A stretch of DNA of 64,000 nt from contig NZ_CP150290.1 in the NCBI RefSeq assembly GCF_038051995.1, positions 1,227,501 to 1,291,500 of the forward strand. The letters are read 5' to 3'. The stretch is from Paenibacillus sp. FSL H8-0537. GTDB taxonomy: Bacteria > Bacillota > Bacilli > Paenibacillales > Paenibacillaceae. The position numbers and the translations under genes are program-made. Positions 53,043 through 62,244 of the stretch are shown one piece after another; the stretch's first letter is position 1, and the number at the start of each line of letters is the position of its first letter. The notes beneath the pieces are model-generated. The model saw nothing but the letters and a program-made list of their open reading frames with translations. It had not been told where the DNA came from and did no database searches.

Positions 53043-56000
53043 ATGGATAAAAGAGTGTGGAATAGAGCGACCGCTATGCTTATTGTCATCAGTATGATTG
53101 CAAGCATGTTCGTTGTGGGGATGCCCCAAGCGGTGTATGCGGCTGAAGATACGGTGAATTTCTCAGGGGGAGACGGCACGCTTGCGAATCCCTATAAAGT
53201 ATCAAGCGCGGTGGAATTAAGCAACGTCAATATTCCGGGAGCGGGAGCTTATTTTCAGCAGACAGGGGATATTCACTTGACGGGCAATTGGACGCCGCTC
53301 GGGGCCTTTCGCGGTATTTACGACGGCAATGGTTTTGGTATTTATAATCTGAATATGGATTCAGCAGATTACTTTGTGGGCTTGTTTTCAGAATTAAGTA
53401 GCGGGGCTGTACTGAAAAATATGACACTGGCTGATTTTAATATTACAGCTACAGGAAATAATGCGCACGTCGGAGGTTTGGTCGGCTACACCGCATCGAA
53501 TGCAACCGTTACGGATAGCAAGGGCAACGGTCTCATTTCTTTCACGGACCCTACCTCGGTAGGGGGGCTGGTTGGTAATAACGCAGGGACGATCAGCAAT
53601 AGCTCAAGCAACAGCGTAATTACGAGTGGCGCTGATAACTTTTATGCGGGCGGCCTGGTCGGTGTGAATGTTGGAACGATCATGGGCAGCAGCAGTGGCG
53701 GCTCTGTAAATACGAATAATGTTCAGGTTTATGCTGGCGGTCTTGCTGGCATGAACGAGGGAACCGTTAGCGATAGCGAAAGCAGCAGTACGGTAACGAC
53801 GGGAGATGCATCATCAGCGGGCGGTCTGATTGGCTCCAATTCATCAAGCGGAACCATTAATAACAGCTCCGGTTCTGGTAATGCCAGCGGCAAAAATAGC
53901 TCGGTTGTCGGGGGGCTAGTCGGCAGAAATGCAGGCAATATTAACGGCAGCTACAGTACAGGCAATACAGACGCTGATGCAGATGGAATGGCCGGTGGTT
54001 TGGTTGGGTATAAGTCAGGTGGATCGATTAACAATAGCTACAGCACAGGAAGTGCCAGCGGCGATAATTCTATATTTGTAGGCGGACTCATTGGGATGAA
54101 TATGGGAGATGTCAGCAACAGCTACAGCGTGGGTATTGCAAGTGGCGGAAGGGATGCCAATGGCGGTCTGATTGGCTATAATCCTAGCGGTAATGTCACA
54201 AACAGCTATTATTATCATTTAAGTGCTGCTGCATCGGCCGCAGGCTCAGCTAAAAATGACGCAGAGCTTATGCAGCAGGCGACCTACTCTACTTGGGATT
54301 TTAACAATGTATGGAGAGTTGTGGAAGGGTACACGTATCCTTCTCTCCAGTGGCAGTCTTATACGGCTAAAGAGTCTACAGCTTTAGACTATGTGAATTT
54401 AACCTGGGATTCGATCAAGGGAACGAACAGCTCAGAAAATGATGTAACGGAGGATCTAATTCTTCCGGCAAATGGCGCCGCAGGCTCAACCATAATATGG
54501 AGTGTATCGGTGAGCGGACTCATTAATCCAAGCACAGGCCAAGTGACAAGGGCAACTGATGATGATCATGCCGTTGCTTTGACAGCTACAATCAGCAGAT
54601 CCGGAGGGCAAACCCGGACAAAGCTATTTAACTTGACGGTTATAGAAGCGCCTAACAACAAGCCTAATCGCAAGGCGGATGTAAATGCGACGGACACTGC
54701 CAAAGTAATGCTAAACACGCCTTATACGATTGATCTCTCCACAATCTTTGAAGATGCGGACAGCGACCCGCTAAGCTATAACGTAGCGGTGAACGGCGCA
54801 GCAGCAATAGCAGCAAGCACAGCTTACTCCTACACGCCAAATACGGCAGCTCCAGTAACGCTTGTTTTCACGGCTAGTGATGGGGAAGATATTTCGGACG
54901 ATTCGTATACGATCGAGTTGACGGTGAATCAAGCGCCTGTTCGGCAGGCGGCAGTAGCTGCAACGACAACTGCGACTGTATCGTTAAACACAGCGTACAC
55001 GCTGGATCTAGCCACTATTTTTGAAGATACAGACGCAGATGCATTAACCTACAAGGTATCCATAGATGGCGCTGCGGCAGCAGCTTCAGAAAATTATACG
55101 TATACGCCTGCAGCAGCAGGCCAAGCAACGCTCGTCTTTACCGCTAACGATGGAATGACCGATTCATCGGACACGTATACGGTAGAGCTTGCGGTGAACA
55201 CGCTGCCTGTCCGCCAGCCGGATAAGGATGCGATAGTTGAAGCGACGGTGACGGTGAACACGCCGTATACGCTGGATCTAGCCACTATTTTTGCAGATGC
55301 AGACGGAAATGGCTTGACGTACAAGGTTTCCATAGATGGGGCAGCCGCTGTTACTGCAACGGAAAGTTATACGTACACGCCGACAACAGCAGGCCAAGCA
55401 ACGCTTGTCTTTACAGCGAACGATGGAACGATAGATTCGGCAGACACCTACACGGTGAAGCTCACGGCTAACACGGTGCCTGTCCGCCAAGCAGATGTGG
55501 ATGCAACGACAGCCGCCATTGTGACGGTGAATACACCGTATACACTTGATCTAGCCAGCATTTTTGAAGATGCAGATGGCGATGGCTTGACGTACAAGGT
55601 ATCGGTAGATGGTGCGGCAGCAGTAGCTGCGACCGAGAATTACACGTACACGCCTACAGCGGCGGGCGAATACACGCTTGTTTTTACGGCGAACGACGGA
55701 GTGATAGATTCAGTAGACACCTACACGGTGGAGCTTACAGCTAATACGATGCCAGTACGTCAGTCGAACGTAGGAGCGACGTCTAATGCTGTTATAACGC
55801 TGAACGAGTCCTATACGCTCGATCTAGCTGCTATTTTCGAAGATGCGGACGGAAATGGCTTGACGTACAAGGTTTCCATAGATGGGGCAGCCGCTGTTGC
55901 TGCAACGGAAAGTTATACGTACACGCCGACAACAGCAGGCCAAGCAACGCTTGTCTTTACAGCGAACGATGGAACAATCGATTCGGTGGACACCTATACG

Positions 56001-57554
56001 GTGGAGCTCACGGCTAACACAGTGCCTGTCCGCCAGGCAGATGTGGGTGCAACGACAGCCGCCATTGTAACGATGAATACACCGTATACACTTGATCTAG
56101 CCAGCATTTTTGAAGATGCAGATGGCGATGGCTTGACGTACAAGGTGTCGGTGGATGGTGCGGCAGCAGTAGCTGCGACCGAGAATTACACGTATACACC
56201 AACATTGGCAGGGACTGTGACGCTGGTCTTCACAGCCAACGATGGATTTACAGACTCAACGGACACGTACACCGTGACATTGACGGTAAACCAACCAAGC
56301 AATGGCAGTGGCGGTAATAGTGGCAATGGAAACAGCGGAGGAAGTGGGAGTGGTGGAAGCAGTACGGTGACACCGCAATACTCTGTAACCGTTACAGGAA
56401 GCGGGGGAACGACGCCTCCAACGCTGCCGGTCAAGGTTGATACAACCGCGGGGCGCGCAATCATTTCCATTGGCGAGCTGGCGGGAAAAATATTCACTGG
56501 CAGCGAGACAACGGTTATCACGGTACCTAATATCGCTGCTATACAATCCTACACGCTCGAAGTGCCAGCAGAATCACTGTCTGGGGCGCCAGGAAGCAGT
56601 GAACTGATTTTCATGACCCGCGCAGGAAGTATAGCCATTCCAGCTAACATGCTGCATGGCATCGCAGGAACGAATGGAAAAATCGCAAGCATTACGATTG
56701 GCTTAGGCGATAAGAATGAACTGTCCGCTGAAACGTCTGAAGCAGTAGGCGGTCGCCCGCTGCTTGAGCTTACACTGGGACTGAATGGCGTAACGACGCC
56801 GTGGAACAATCCAGCTGCGCCAGTTAAAATCTCTATCCCTTACGTACCAACTGCTGAGGAACTGAAAAATCCAGAGCATATCGTCATTTGGTATATAGAT
56901 GGCAGCGGCAGCGTCATCTCTGTTCCAAACGGACGTTATGATACGGTGAGCGGAACGGTGACCTTTGAAACGTCGCATTTCAGCTCCTACGCAGTGGCTT
57001 ACGTGCACAAAACCTTTACAGATTTAGGCAGCGTAGAATGGGCTAGACCCGCTATTGAAGTGCTGGCCTCCAAGGGGATTATCGGCGGCACCTCGGTGAA
57101 ATTCTTCTCTCCGACAGCGCCAATCACACGTGCCGATTACCTTGCCTTGCTGGTGAAGACTTTAGAACTGACAGCCGAGTTTAAAGAAAACTTCGCTGAT
57201 GTGGATTCGGATGCCTACTATTATGAAGCACTGGGCATTGCCAAGCAGCTAGGTCTGGCAACAGGAACAGGCAGCAATGAATTCCATCCGAAGGCAAGCA
57301 TCTCACGGCAGGAAATGATGGTATTGACGGCCCGTGCGCTGGAAAAATTCAAAGGAATTGGCGCTGCACAAAATCTCACCGCACTGGAATCCTATAGTGA
57401 CAAAGAGGATATCGCCGCTTATGCGGAAGCGAGCCTCATGCTTCTTGTGGAGGAAGGTCTAATCTCCGGTTCTGGAAATAAGCTTAATCCCCGGGCGCTA
57501 ACAACCCGAGCGGAAGCAGCCGTATTCTTGTATCGGATCTATAGCCAGTACTAA
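53043..57554 (+). CDS. GLUG/aBig/cadherin-like repeat SLH protein
   Basis: A 1503-residue secreted surface protein; ATG 53043 follows ATCGGGAGGCTAGAATA. Signal peptide 1-33 (cut near AVYA). GLUG repeats about 140-390 (GGLVGxNxGxISNS, SYSTGxASG); an atrophied Ig domain of aBig_2 type (441-536: YVNLTWDSIKGTNSSENDV); six cadherin-like units of about 91 residues (538-1081: PVRQADVxATTAAIV, YTLDLAxIFEDADGDxLTYKV, TLVFTANDG); a Gly/Ser linker; a pre-SLH beta module (about 1110-1321) unlike that of the genes at 16257 and 20961; three SLH domains (ITRADY, ISRQEM, TTRAEA). Likely adhesin or surface scaffold. Long bidirectional terminator at 57605. Confidence 0.93.
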   Translation: MDKRVWNRATAMLIVISMIASMFVVGMPQAVYAAEDTVNFSGGDGTLANPYKVSSAVELSNVNIPGAGAYFQQTGDIHLTGNWTPLGAFRGIYDGNGFGIYNLNMDSADYFVGLFSELSSGAVLKNMTLADFNITATGNNAHVGGLVGYTASNATVTDSKGNGLISFTDPTSVGGLVGNNAGTISNSSSNSVITSGADNFYAGGLVGVNVGTIMGSSSGGSVNTNNVQVYAGGLAGMNEGTVSDSESSSTVTTGDASSAGGLIGSNSSSGTINNSSGSGNASGKNSSVVGGLVGRNAGNINGSYSTGNTDADADGMAGGLVGYKSGGSINNSYSTGSASGDNSIFVGGLIGMNMGDVSNSYSVGIASGGRDANGGLIGYNPSGNVTNSYYYHLSAAASAAGSAKNDAELMQQATYSTWDFNNVWRVVEGYTYPSLQWQSYTAKESTALDYVNLTWDSIKGTNSSENDVTEDLILPANGAAGSTIIWSVSVSGLINPSTGQVTRATDDDHAVALTATISRSGGQTRTKLFNLTVIEAPNNKPNRKADVNATDTAKVMLNTPYTIDLSTIFEDADSDPLSYNVAVNGAAAIAASTAYSYTPNTAAPVTLVFTASDGEDISDDSYTIELTVNQAPVRQAAVAATTTATVSLNTAYTLDLATIFEDTDADALTYKVSIDGAAAAASENYTYTPAAAGQATLVFTANDGMTDSSDTYTVELAVNTLPVRQPDKDAIVEATVTVNTPYTLDLATIFADADGNGLTYKVSIDGAAAVTATESYTYTPTTAGQATLVFTANDGTIDSADTYTVKLTANTVPVRQADVDATTAAIVTVNTPYTLDLASIFEDADGDGLTYKVSVDGAAAVAATENYTYTPTAAGEYTLVFTANDGVIDSVDTYTVELTANTMPVRQSNVGATSNAVITLNESYTLDLAAIFEDADGNGLTYKVSIDGAAAVAATESYTYTPTTAGQATLVFTANDGTIDSVDTYTVELTANTVPVRQADVGATTAAIVTMNTPYTLDLASIFEDADGDGLTYKVSVDGAAAVAATENYTYTPTLAGTVTLVFTANDGFTDSTDTYTVTLTVNQPSNGSGGNSGNGNSGGSGSGGSSTVTPQYSVTVTGSGGTTPPTLPVKVDTTAGRAIISIGELAGKIFTGSETTVITVPNIAAIQSYTLEVPAESLSGAPGSSELIFMTRAGSIAIPANMLHGIAGTNGKIASITIGLGDKNELSAETSEAVGGRPLLELTLGLNGVTTPWNNPAAPVKISIPYVPTAEELKNPEHIVIWYIDGSGSVISVPNGRYDTVSGTVTFETSHFSSYAVAYVHKTFTDLGSVEWARPAIEVLASKGIIGGTSVKFFSPTAPITRADYLALLVKTLELTAEFKENFADVDSDAYYYEALGIAKQLGLATGTGSNEFHPKASISRQEMMVLTARALEKFKGIGAAQNLTALESYSDKEDIAAYAEASLMLLVEEGLISGSGNKLNPRALTTRAEAAVFLYRIYSQY
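54655..56285 (+). repeat. Six in-frame repeats with a 546-bp higher-order period
   Basis: Units of about 273 bp. Units 3 and 5 (55302-55429 and 55848-55975) differ at about one base in 128; units 4 and 6 are likewise nearly identical, while adjacent units are less alike. The last duplication therefore copied two units together. Confidence 0.88.
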
Positions 57555-57604
57555 TGTGTGGCTTTGGCAATCCGCTTGGTTTATAGCAACTAAAAATTTA
57601 TTGT

Positions 57605-57653
57605 AAAGAACAAAAACCGTAAAGCTAAATGCTTTGCGGTTTTTGTTCTTTAA
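57605..57653. terminator. Long bidirectional terminator
   Basis: AAAGAACAAAAACCG and AAAGC pair with GCTTT and CGGTTTTTGTTCTTT. It serves the SLH gene and the convergent serine hydrolase gene, and belongs to the CCG..CGG terminator family of 43605 and 52863. Confidence 0.85.
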
Positions 57654-57707
57654 GGAATAGTCTTTATGATGCATTAGCAGCTTTAACGTCAATACTGCAT
57701 GCGCTGT

Positions 57708-59774
57708 TTATAGCTTCTTCAAATCAATTTTAAAGCTATCCCCGGCTTTACCGCCGAAAACGATCAGTCCGTCTGCTGGCAGCGTCACCGATTTTTCAAG
57801 GCTGGCGATCGAAAAGTTGATGATCATGCCCGCTGCATCATATACGGCAAAGCCCGCGCCTGATGGCACATCAACGGTCAATCGTTTATTTGCCGATTTC
57901 TTATCAATTTTATACCATACGGCATGGCCGCTTGGTGGTATCGTGCTAACCGACGATTTCCCGCTGAAAAGAGGCTCGATTGCATCTTCACGGATAAAGG
58001 AGGAGCCGTCGATCATCAAATACTCTTTCTTTTTCAACGTGTAGAAATGGAGGTCAAAGGCATCTCTTCCGTCCATCACGGGAATTTCAGCAGCGTTGAC
58101 TGCTGTATTTTCATCCACAATTTTAGTGCCTGATGCGTATCCATATTCGGTATTCACAGCTATCTTCTTTACAAAATACGGCTGCAATAAATAAAAAATA
58201 GAAGTGATTTTTTCATTCAAAGGGTAGTAGCTTTTGCCGTTTCTAGTTTCCCAAGCCTGTTTCGTTGCCTGTGTTAGAGGGTTTGGGTCCAGCTTTTGAT
58301 AGCTATAACCAACCATGAGCGTTTGACCGATGCCAGGGAATTGCAAATAGGAGCTAAGCTTTAAATAGGTTTTGCCATTGCTTTGCTCATCAAAGCTTAC
58401 CGTTATGCTGCCTTCTTTGTTTTTAAATTGTCCATTGCCTGTATATACGTATTTTTGTTCACGTATAAATCCTCCCAATAAAGCGGGTAAAGCAAGCTCT
58501 CCGTCCTCAATCGCAATATCCATCGTTGATCCCACTGTGCCGTAAAACCCAGAATAAGCAAGCAGATCTGCCGGCATATCGACTTTCACGGAAGGCTCAA
58601 AGGTTTTATCTGGCAGGATGTCTGGAATGATGTTCTCTGCTTTTAAATATTCTAACAACACATTGGTTGCAAAAACGCTATTGTAAAGGGAGCTTCCTCC
58701 CGAGGAAAGCACGGCGATGGAAATATGGTGCTCAGGCAGCGCAATAAGAGCAGCGTGATACATCATTGTATCTCCGCCTTTAGAAAGGGCTGTTATGCCA
58801 TATTCATCAAAAGGGGCCAAGCTAACGGCATCCCAGCCTAGCCCATAGTTAGTAGTATTGGACTCTTCCGGAACCCAGATTCCTTTTCGATATTCATGGC
58901 TTTGCATGGCTTTGGCCGACTGTGCGGATAAAATATCGGGATGATCGCCGATCAATACTTCAGCAAACTTACTTAACTCTTCCGCCGTTGAGTAAATGCC
59001 TCCTGTCCCAATAACATTAGCGTTTTCGACGGGCATAGCTTGATCCATCGTAGGGAAATATGTTTTTGCCAGCCGCGTGCGATCGAAGGAATCGAGTGGT
59101 GTTTTCGTAGCGCTTAAATTCAAAGGCTTGGCTATACGCTGCTCAACGAATTCGGTATAGCTTAAACCGCTCACTCGTTCAACCAACTGCTCAAGCAGCT
59201 GAAAACTATCGTTGCTATATACCGAATATTCGCCGGGAGCTGATTTTAAACGCTCGGTTTGCAATCTGAGTAATAATTTATCATGACTGCTTGTATCATT
59301 GTCACCAAACAGCATGCTGCTCTCATAGTGAGAGCCATATAGTCCTGCTGAATGATTCATGAGCATGCGGGGTGTTATTTGCTTATAGCGCTCATCGGCC
59401 ATTTTAAAATCCTTGATATATGTCGTGAGCGGCTTGTCGATATCGATTTGCTTAGCATCAGCGAGCATCATCGCTGCCGCCGTAACGTACATTTTGCTAA
59501 CCGAGCCTATTCCGAGCATCGTGTCCTTCGTAATGGGCGCCTTGGTCGCTTTATCATATACCCCCGCGCTACCCGACAGGGCAACGGCCCCCTCATCCAG
59601 AATCGCATATTGCAGCCCGCTGACACCGTAATGGGATACGATCCCCGAAGCGAGCTGCTGCGCCTTTTCCTTAACCGTGTCTTGAGCCGCAACCTTATTT
59701 GCCTGAGCAAAGCTCTGAGTTATGGGGATAATGAACAGCGCAGCGGCCATTAATCCAGCAATCATTTTTTTCAT
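57708..59774 (-). CDS. Secreted beta-lactamase-family serine hydrolase
   Basis: A 688-residue protein. The start at 59774 is set by AGGAGG and by the signal peptide that follows (1-25, ending SFAQA). The serine beta-lactamase/PBP4*-like domain (about 30-390) has SVSK (Ser91, Lys94) and YSN (Tyr186), with KGGD in the place of the third motif. The C-terminal 300 residues are beta-rich (LAYSGFYGTVGSTMDIAI) and end in a small domain that resembles a C-terminal pre-peptidase fold (KRLTVDVPSGAGFAVYDAAG). Probably a peptidase or esterase acting on cell-wall or peptide substrates outside the cell; beta-lactam hydrolysis is not implied. It lies directly behind the GHKL kinase gene but has a terminator between, so it is a separate unit. 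Confidence 0.88.
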   Translation of the reverse strand: MKKMIAGLMAAALFIIPITQSFAQANKVAAQDTVKEKAQQLASGIVSHYGVSGLQYAILDEGAVALSGSAGVYDKATKAPITKDTMLGIGSVSKMYVTAAAMMLADAKQIDIDKPLTTYIKDFKMADERYKQITPRMLMNHSAGLYGSHYESSMLFGDNDTSSHDKLLLRLQTERLKSAPGEYSVYSNDSFQLLEQLVERVSGLSYTEFVEQRIAKPLNLSATKTPLDSFDRTRLAKTYFPTMDQAMPVENANVIGTGGIYSTAEELSKFAEVLIGDHPDILSAQSAKAMQSHEYRKGIWVPEESNTTNYGLGWDAVSLAPFDEYGITALSKGGDTMMYHAALIALPEHHISIAVLSSGGSSLYNSVFATNVLLEYLKAENIIPDILPDKTFEPSVKVDMPADLLAYSGFYGTVGSTMDIAIEDGELALPALLGGFIREQKYVYTGNGQFKNKEGSITVSFDEQSNGKTYLKLSSYLQFPGIGQTLMVGYSYQKLDPNPLTQATKQAWETRNGKSYYPLNEKITSIFYLLQPYFVKKIAVNTEYGYASGTKIVDENTAVNAAEIPVMDGRDAFDLHFYTLKKKEYLMIDGSSFIREDAIEPLFSGKSSVSTIPPSGHAVWYKIDKKSANKRLTVDVPSGAGFAVYDAAGMIINFSIASLEKSVTLPADGLIVFGGKAGDSFKIDLKKL

Positions 59775-59847
59775 TTTATAAATCCTCCTCTTAAGTCCCT
59801 TGCCAAATTTTACTTCCTGTTTGTATGTTACAAGGAGGGAGGAGCTT

Positions 59848-59904
59848 ATGGAGCGAATGTCCCTGAAACGAAAAAAACAATCCCTAAACAACAAGATTGT
59901 TTAA
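59848..59904 (+). CDS. Candidate 18-codon peptide ORF
   Basis: ATG-to-TAA frame reading MERMSLKRKKQSLNNKIV with AAGGAGGGAGGAGCTT before it, one of the best ribosome sites in the window. It lies antisense to the region between the serine hydrolase and the GHKL kinase, and its 3' half overlaps the kinase terminator stem. It could be a basic peptide or a chance site. Confidence 0.25.
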   Translation: MERMSLKRKKQSLNNKIV

Positions 59905-59912
59905 GGATTGTT
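59868..59912 (-). terminator. Terminator of the GHKL/LytTR operon
   Basis: Minus strand: AACAATCC-TTAAACAA pairs with TTGTTTA-GGGATTGTT, followed by TTTTTT. It begins 4 bases past the kinase stop. Confidence 0.85.
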
Positions 59913-59915
59913 CAT

Positions 59916-61205
59916 TCAAAAGGGCAGCATAACCATATTATGAAATCGCTTCGGCTTCGTCTCAATCGTCATATGACCCCCATATTTATCGCATATTCTT
60001 GCGATGTTGGTTAAGCCAATGCCATGGTATTCCGGGTTCGGCTTCTGGCTGTGCAGCGAGGCGGCCTCCGTTTCCATATCATTAAGGATATGGATGAACA
60101 GCGCGGATTCATTGGCATGGATGTGAATGAGAATGAAGCGATCCTCGGCGATTCGCACCTGTTTTGAAGCTTCGATTGCATTATCCAGCATATTTCCAAG
60201 GACAACACAGAGGTCATACCGGTCAATCGTTACTTCTTGGGCATTCAGATTAAGCTTCGTATCGATTCGTATGCCATTCGCCTGGCCAATCGTCAGCGTA
60301 TTCGTAACAAGTGCATCGATGACGAGATTCCCGGTATTTACCCGCTGATAGGCGTCTTCGACTTTGTTTAACGTTGTCTTAATATGCGCCATCGCTGCCG
60401 CCAGCTCATTTCGTTTAATACATTCCTCAATGTACAAAAACTGCTGGTTCGTATCATGAATGATCCTTTTAATCGATTTGAAGCTATGAACGGTTTTTTC
60501 GTAATTGGCATCCTGATAGTCCATCTGCTGCTGCAATTGGGCATTCTCATGCATAAATTGAAACTTCTCAATAATCATATCAAAAATATAAATGATCATC
60601 ACATTGATGAAAAGAAATCCGAGGACCGATATGAAATAATGAATGTTCTTTTCACTATAGCTCGTCAGCACATTAAGCTGGTATAGGCTGATTACAGGGA
60701 TGCTCATAATGAGTAAATAGTAGCGATAATGCAAGGAGAAGCTTCGGTGCTTGGCGAATAGCCGAATCATTTGAATGACGGCAAACATGATGATGCAGGT
60801 GAGTAGAGTAGCTTTCGTGTAAGCGAGCTGATCCTGATCATTGCTGCTATTAAAGCTGCTAAATTCGAAGGAATCCAGCGTATAAAAAATATAAAGCGAG
60901 ATTGGATTGACGATGGTCATTAACACGCCATAAAGGATTGTGAAAATGATTTTGGCTTTTAACTCGACTTGGTAAGCTTGGGCCAAGCTAAAGATGACAA
61001 GCAGCGCTAAAGCCGAGGATACGACAGGCGAGATATAAAAAAATAAATACAGAGAATCCAGCACGATAAACACAATGAAATAAAGGAGGCGATGAGGCTT
61101 CCTGGTAGACTTGCCAAAAACCGAGTCGAAGAAAAAAGAGACTTGGACGCACATCACAAGAGCAATGCTTAATACAATAAACAGGTTATCTTGAATCATA
61201 TTCAT
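59916..61205 (-). CDS. GHKL-domain sensor kinase (AgrC-like)
   Basis: A 429-residue membrane protein with six or seven N-terminal helices (about 1-220), a coiled coil, an H-box-like motif RIIHDTNQQF, and a C-terminal GHKL ATPase (LGNMLDNAIEA, GIGLTNIARI). Kinases of this type often detect peptide signals (AgrC, ComD, VirS). It starts inside the end of the LytTR regulator gene (20-base overlap), with GAGGG before ATG 61205 and an alternative ATG at 61199, so the two are coupled. No AgrB/AgrD-type gene is seen nearby, so the signal is unknown. Confidence 0.88.
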   Translation of the reverse strand: MNMIQDNLFIVLSIALVMCVQVSFFFDSVFGKSTRKPHRLLYFIVFIVLDSLYLFFYISPVVSSALALLVIFSLAQAYQVELKAKIIFTILYGVLMTIVNPISLYIFYTLDSFEFSSFNSSNDQDQLAYTKATLLTCIIMFAVIQMIRLFAKHRSFSLHYRYYLLIMSIPVISLYQLNVLTSYSEKNIHYFISVLGFLFINVMIIYIFDMIIEKFQFMHENAQLQQQMDYQDANYEKTVHSFKSIKRIIHDTNQQFLYIEECIKRNELAAAMAHIKTTLNKVEDAYQRVNTGNLVIDALVTNTLTIGQANGIRIDTKLNLNAQEVTIDRYDLCVVLGNMLDNAIEASKQVRIAEDRFILIHIHANESALFIHILNDMETEAASLHSQKPNPEYHGIGLTNIARICDKYGGHMTIETKPKRFHNMVMLPF

Positions 61206-61941
61206 TAACCCTCATGATCATAAATTTCGTATAAAAATCCTTCACTTCTTTAATTTTAGAACGTCCGATCGGCAGCTCCATACCGTTGGACATGAGAACA
61301 ACCCCGCTCGCAAACTTCTTCACATGGAGCAGATTAATAATAATGGATCGATGGATTTGCAAGAAGTTGCTGTCCTTCAAGGCTGAAGCATAATCGGCAA
61401 GAATGCCTTTGCTTTCATAAGTACCATGTGTGGTCATAAAATTCAGCTTGCTCTTTACGCTTAAGCTTTTGGCAGCCTCGATGCCAATGATATCATCATA
61501 TTTTAAAACGACCTCATCATAGGCTGACTTGATGACCAGAAATTTTTTGTGAAGCGCTTGAAAGTATTGGCATAGCTTCATTATTTTTTCCTCAAGGATC
61601 GCAGGGGCTACCGGCTTCAATAAATATTGAAAGGTCATGACGTCAAAGCTTTCGACCATATATTCCGGGTAGCTTGTCAGAAAGACAATTTGCTCATCAA
61701 GGCGATTGAGCCCTCTTATTTTCCGAGCGGTTTGAATGCCGTTCAGTCCATTCATTTCAATATCCAGAATTAAAATATGGAAGGGCGTTTCTTCCCGCTC
61801 ATAATGAGACAGGAGCTGCTCTCCCGAGCTGAATAATACGATTTCAAATTCGATATTGGACTTGATCGACAAAGCAATCAGCATGCTTCTGACGAGCTCT
61901 CTCTGCTGCTCCTCGTCCTCACAAATCGCTACTCTATACAT
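61186..61941 (-). CDS. LytTR-family response regulator
   Basis: A 251-residue regulator. Start ATG 61941 follows GGGGAGGTATCCTTT. Receiver with CEDEEQQ and Asp60 in ILDIEMNGLNG, Lys in LLKPVAPA; C-terminal LytTR DNA-binding domain (about 140-245: IIGIEAAKSLSVKS, FLQIHRSIIINLLHVKKF, LPIGRSKIKEVKDFY). LytTR regulators control surface, bacteriocin or virulence genes by binding direct repeats. Its partner kinase is encoded just downstream. A fair promoter is seen at 61973-62002. Confidence 0.92.
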   Translation of the reverse strand: MYRVAICEDEEQQRELVRSMLIALSIKSNIEFEIVLFSSGEQLLSHYEREETPFHILILDIEMNGLNGIQTARKIRGLNRLDEQIVFLTSYPEYMVESFDVMTFQYLLKPVAPAILEEKIMKLCQYFQALHKKFLVIKSAYDEVVLKYDDIIGIEAAKSLSVKSKLNFMTTHGTYESKGILADYASALKDSNFLQIHRSIIINLLHVKKFASGVVLMSNGMELPIGRSKIKEVKDFYTKFMIMRVNEYDSR

Positions 61942-61972
61942 AAAGGATACCTCCCCAAGCTCCATTTGCGTC

Positions 61973-62002
61973 ATTGTACAACGATATCTAAACATCATAC
62001 AA
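61973..62002 (-). promoter_or_regulatory. Promoter of the LytTR/GHKL operon
   Basis: Minus strand: -35 TTGTAT (61997-62002), 18-base spacer, -10 TACAAT (61973-61978). Confidence 0.5.
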
Positions 62003-62244
62003 TTTTTTGGCCTTGGATAAACAGCTTTTGGATGAAAGGCATATTAGAATCCTTCAAATGGCGTGAATAGGTAATATTCGTTAATTTGGGCAGCTTATAA
62101 TGTGATGTCCGCACATCGTTAAGAAAAAATTAAACCATTCATAAGTATTGAGGTCTTTGTTGTTAAACTGTTTCCTTCATAATGTAGGGAGGGTAAACTG
62201 TAGGGAACGAGGCAAGGGTGTTTTTGGAGGAAAGGGGAAACGTA
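62003..62244 (+). other. Upstream region of the OmpR/kinase pair
   Basis: The space between the two divergent regulator genes is 303 bases. On the plus strand CATAAT (62178-62183) with TTTGTT 16 bases earlier is a weak promoter candidate. GGAGGGT (62190s) has no fitting start. Nothing else is recognised. Confidence 0.3.

Noticed and set aside
57708..59774. Antibiotic-degrading beta-lactamase
   Set aside because: The SxxK and YxN motifs fit the broad serine hydrolase/PBP4* family; long C-terminal beta domains argue against a classical beta-lactamase.
59848..59904. AgrD-like autoinducer peptide
   Set aside because: Wrong strand relative to the kinase operon, no hydrophobic leader, no conserved Cys/Ser centre and no AgrB; reported only as an open micro-ORF.
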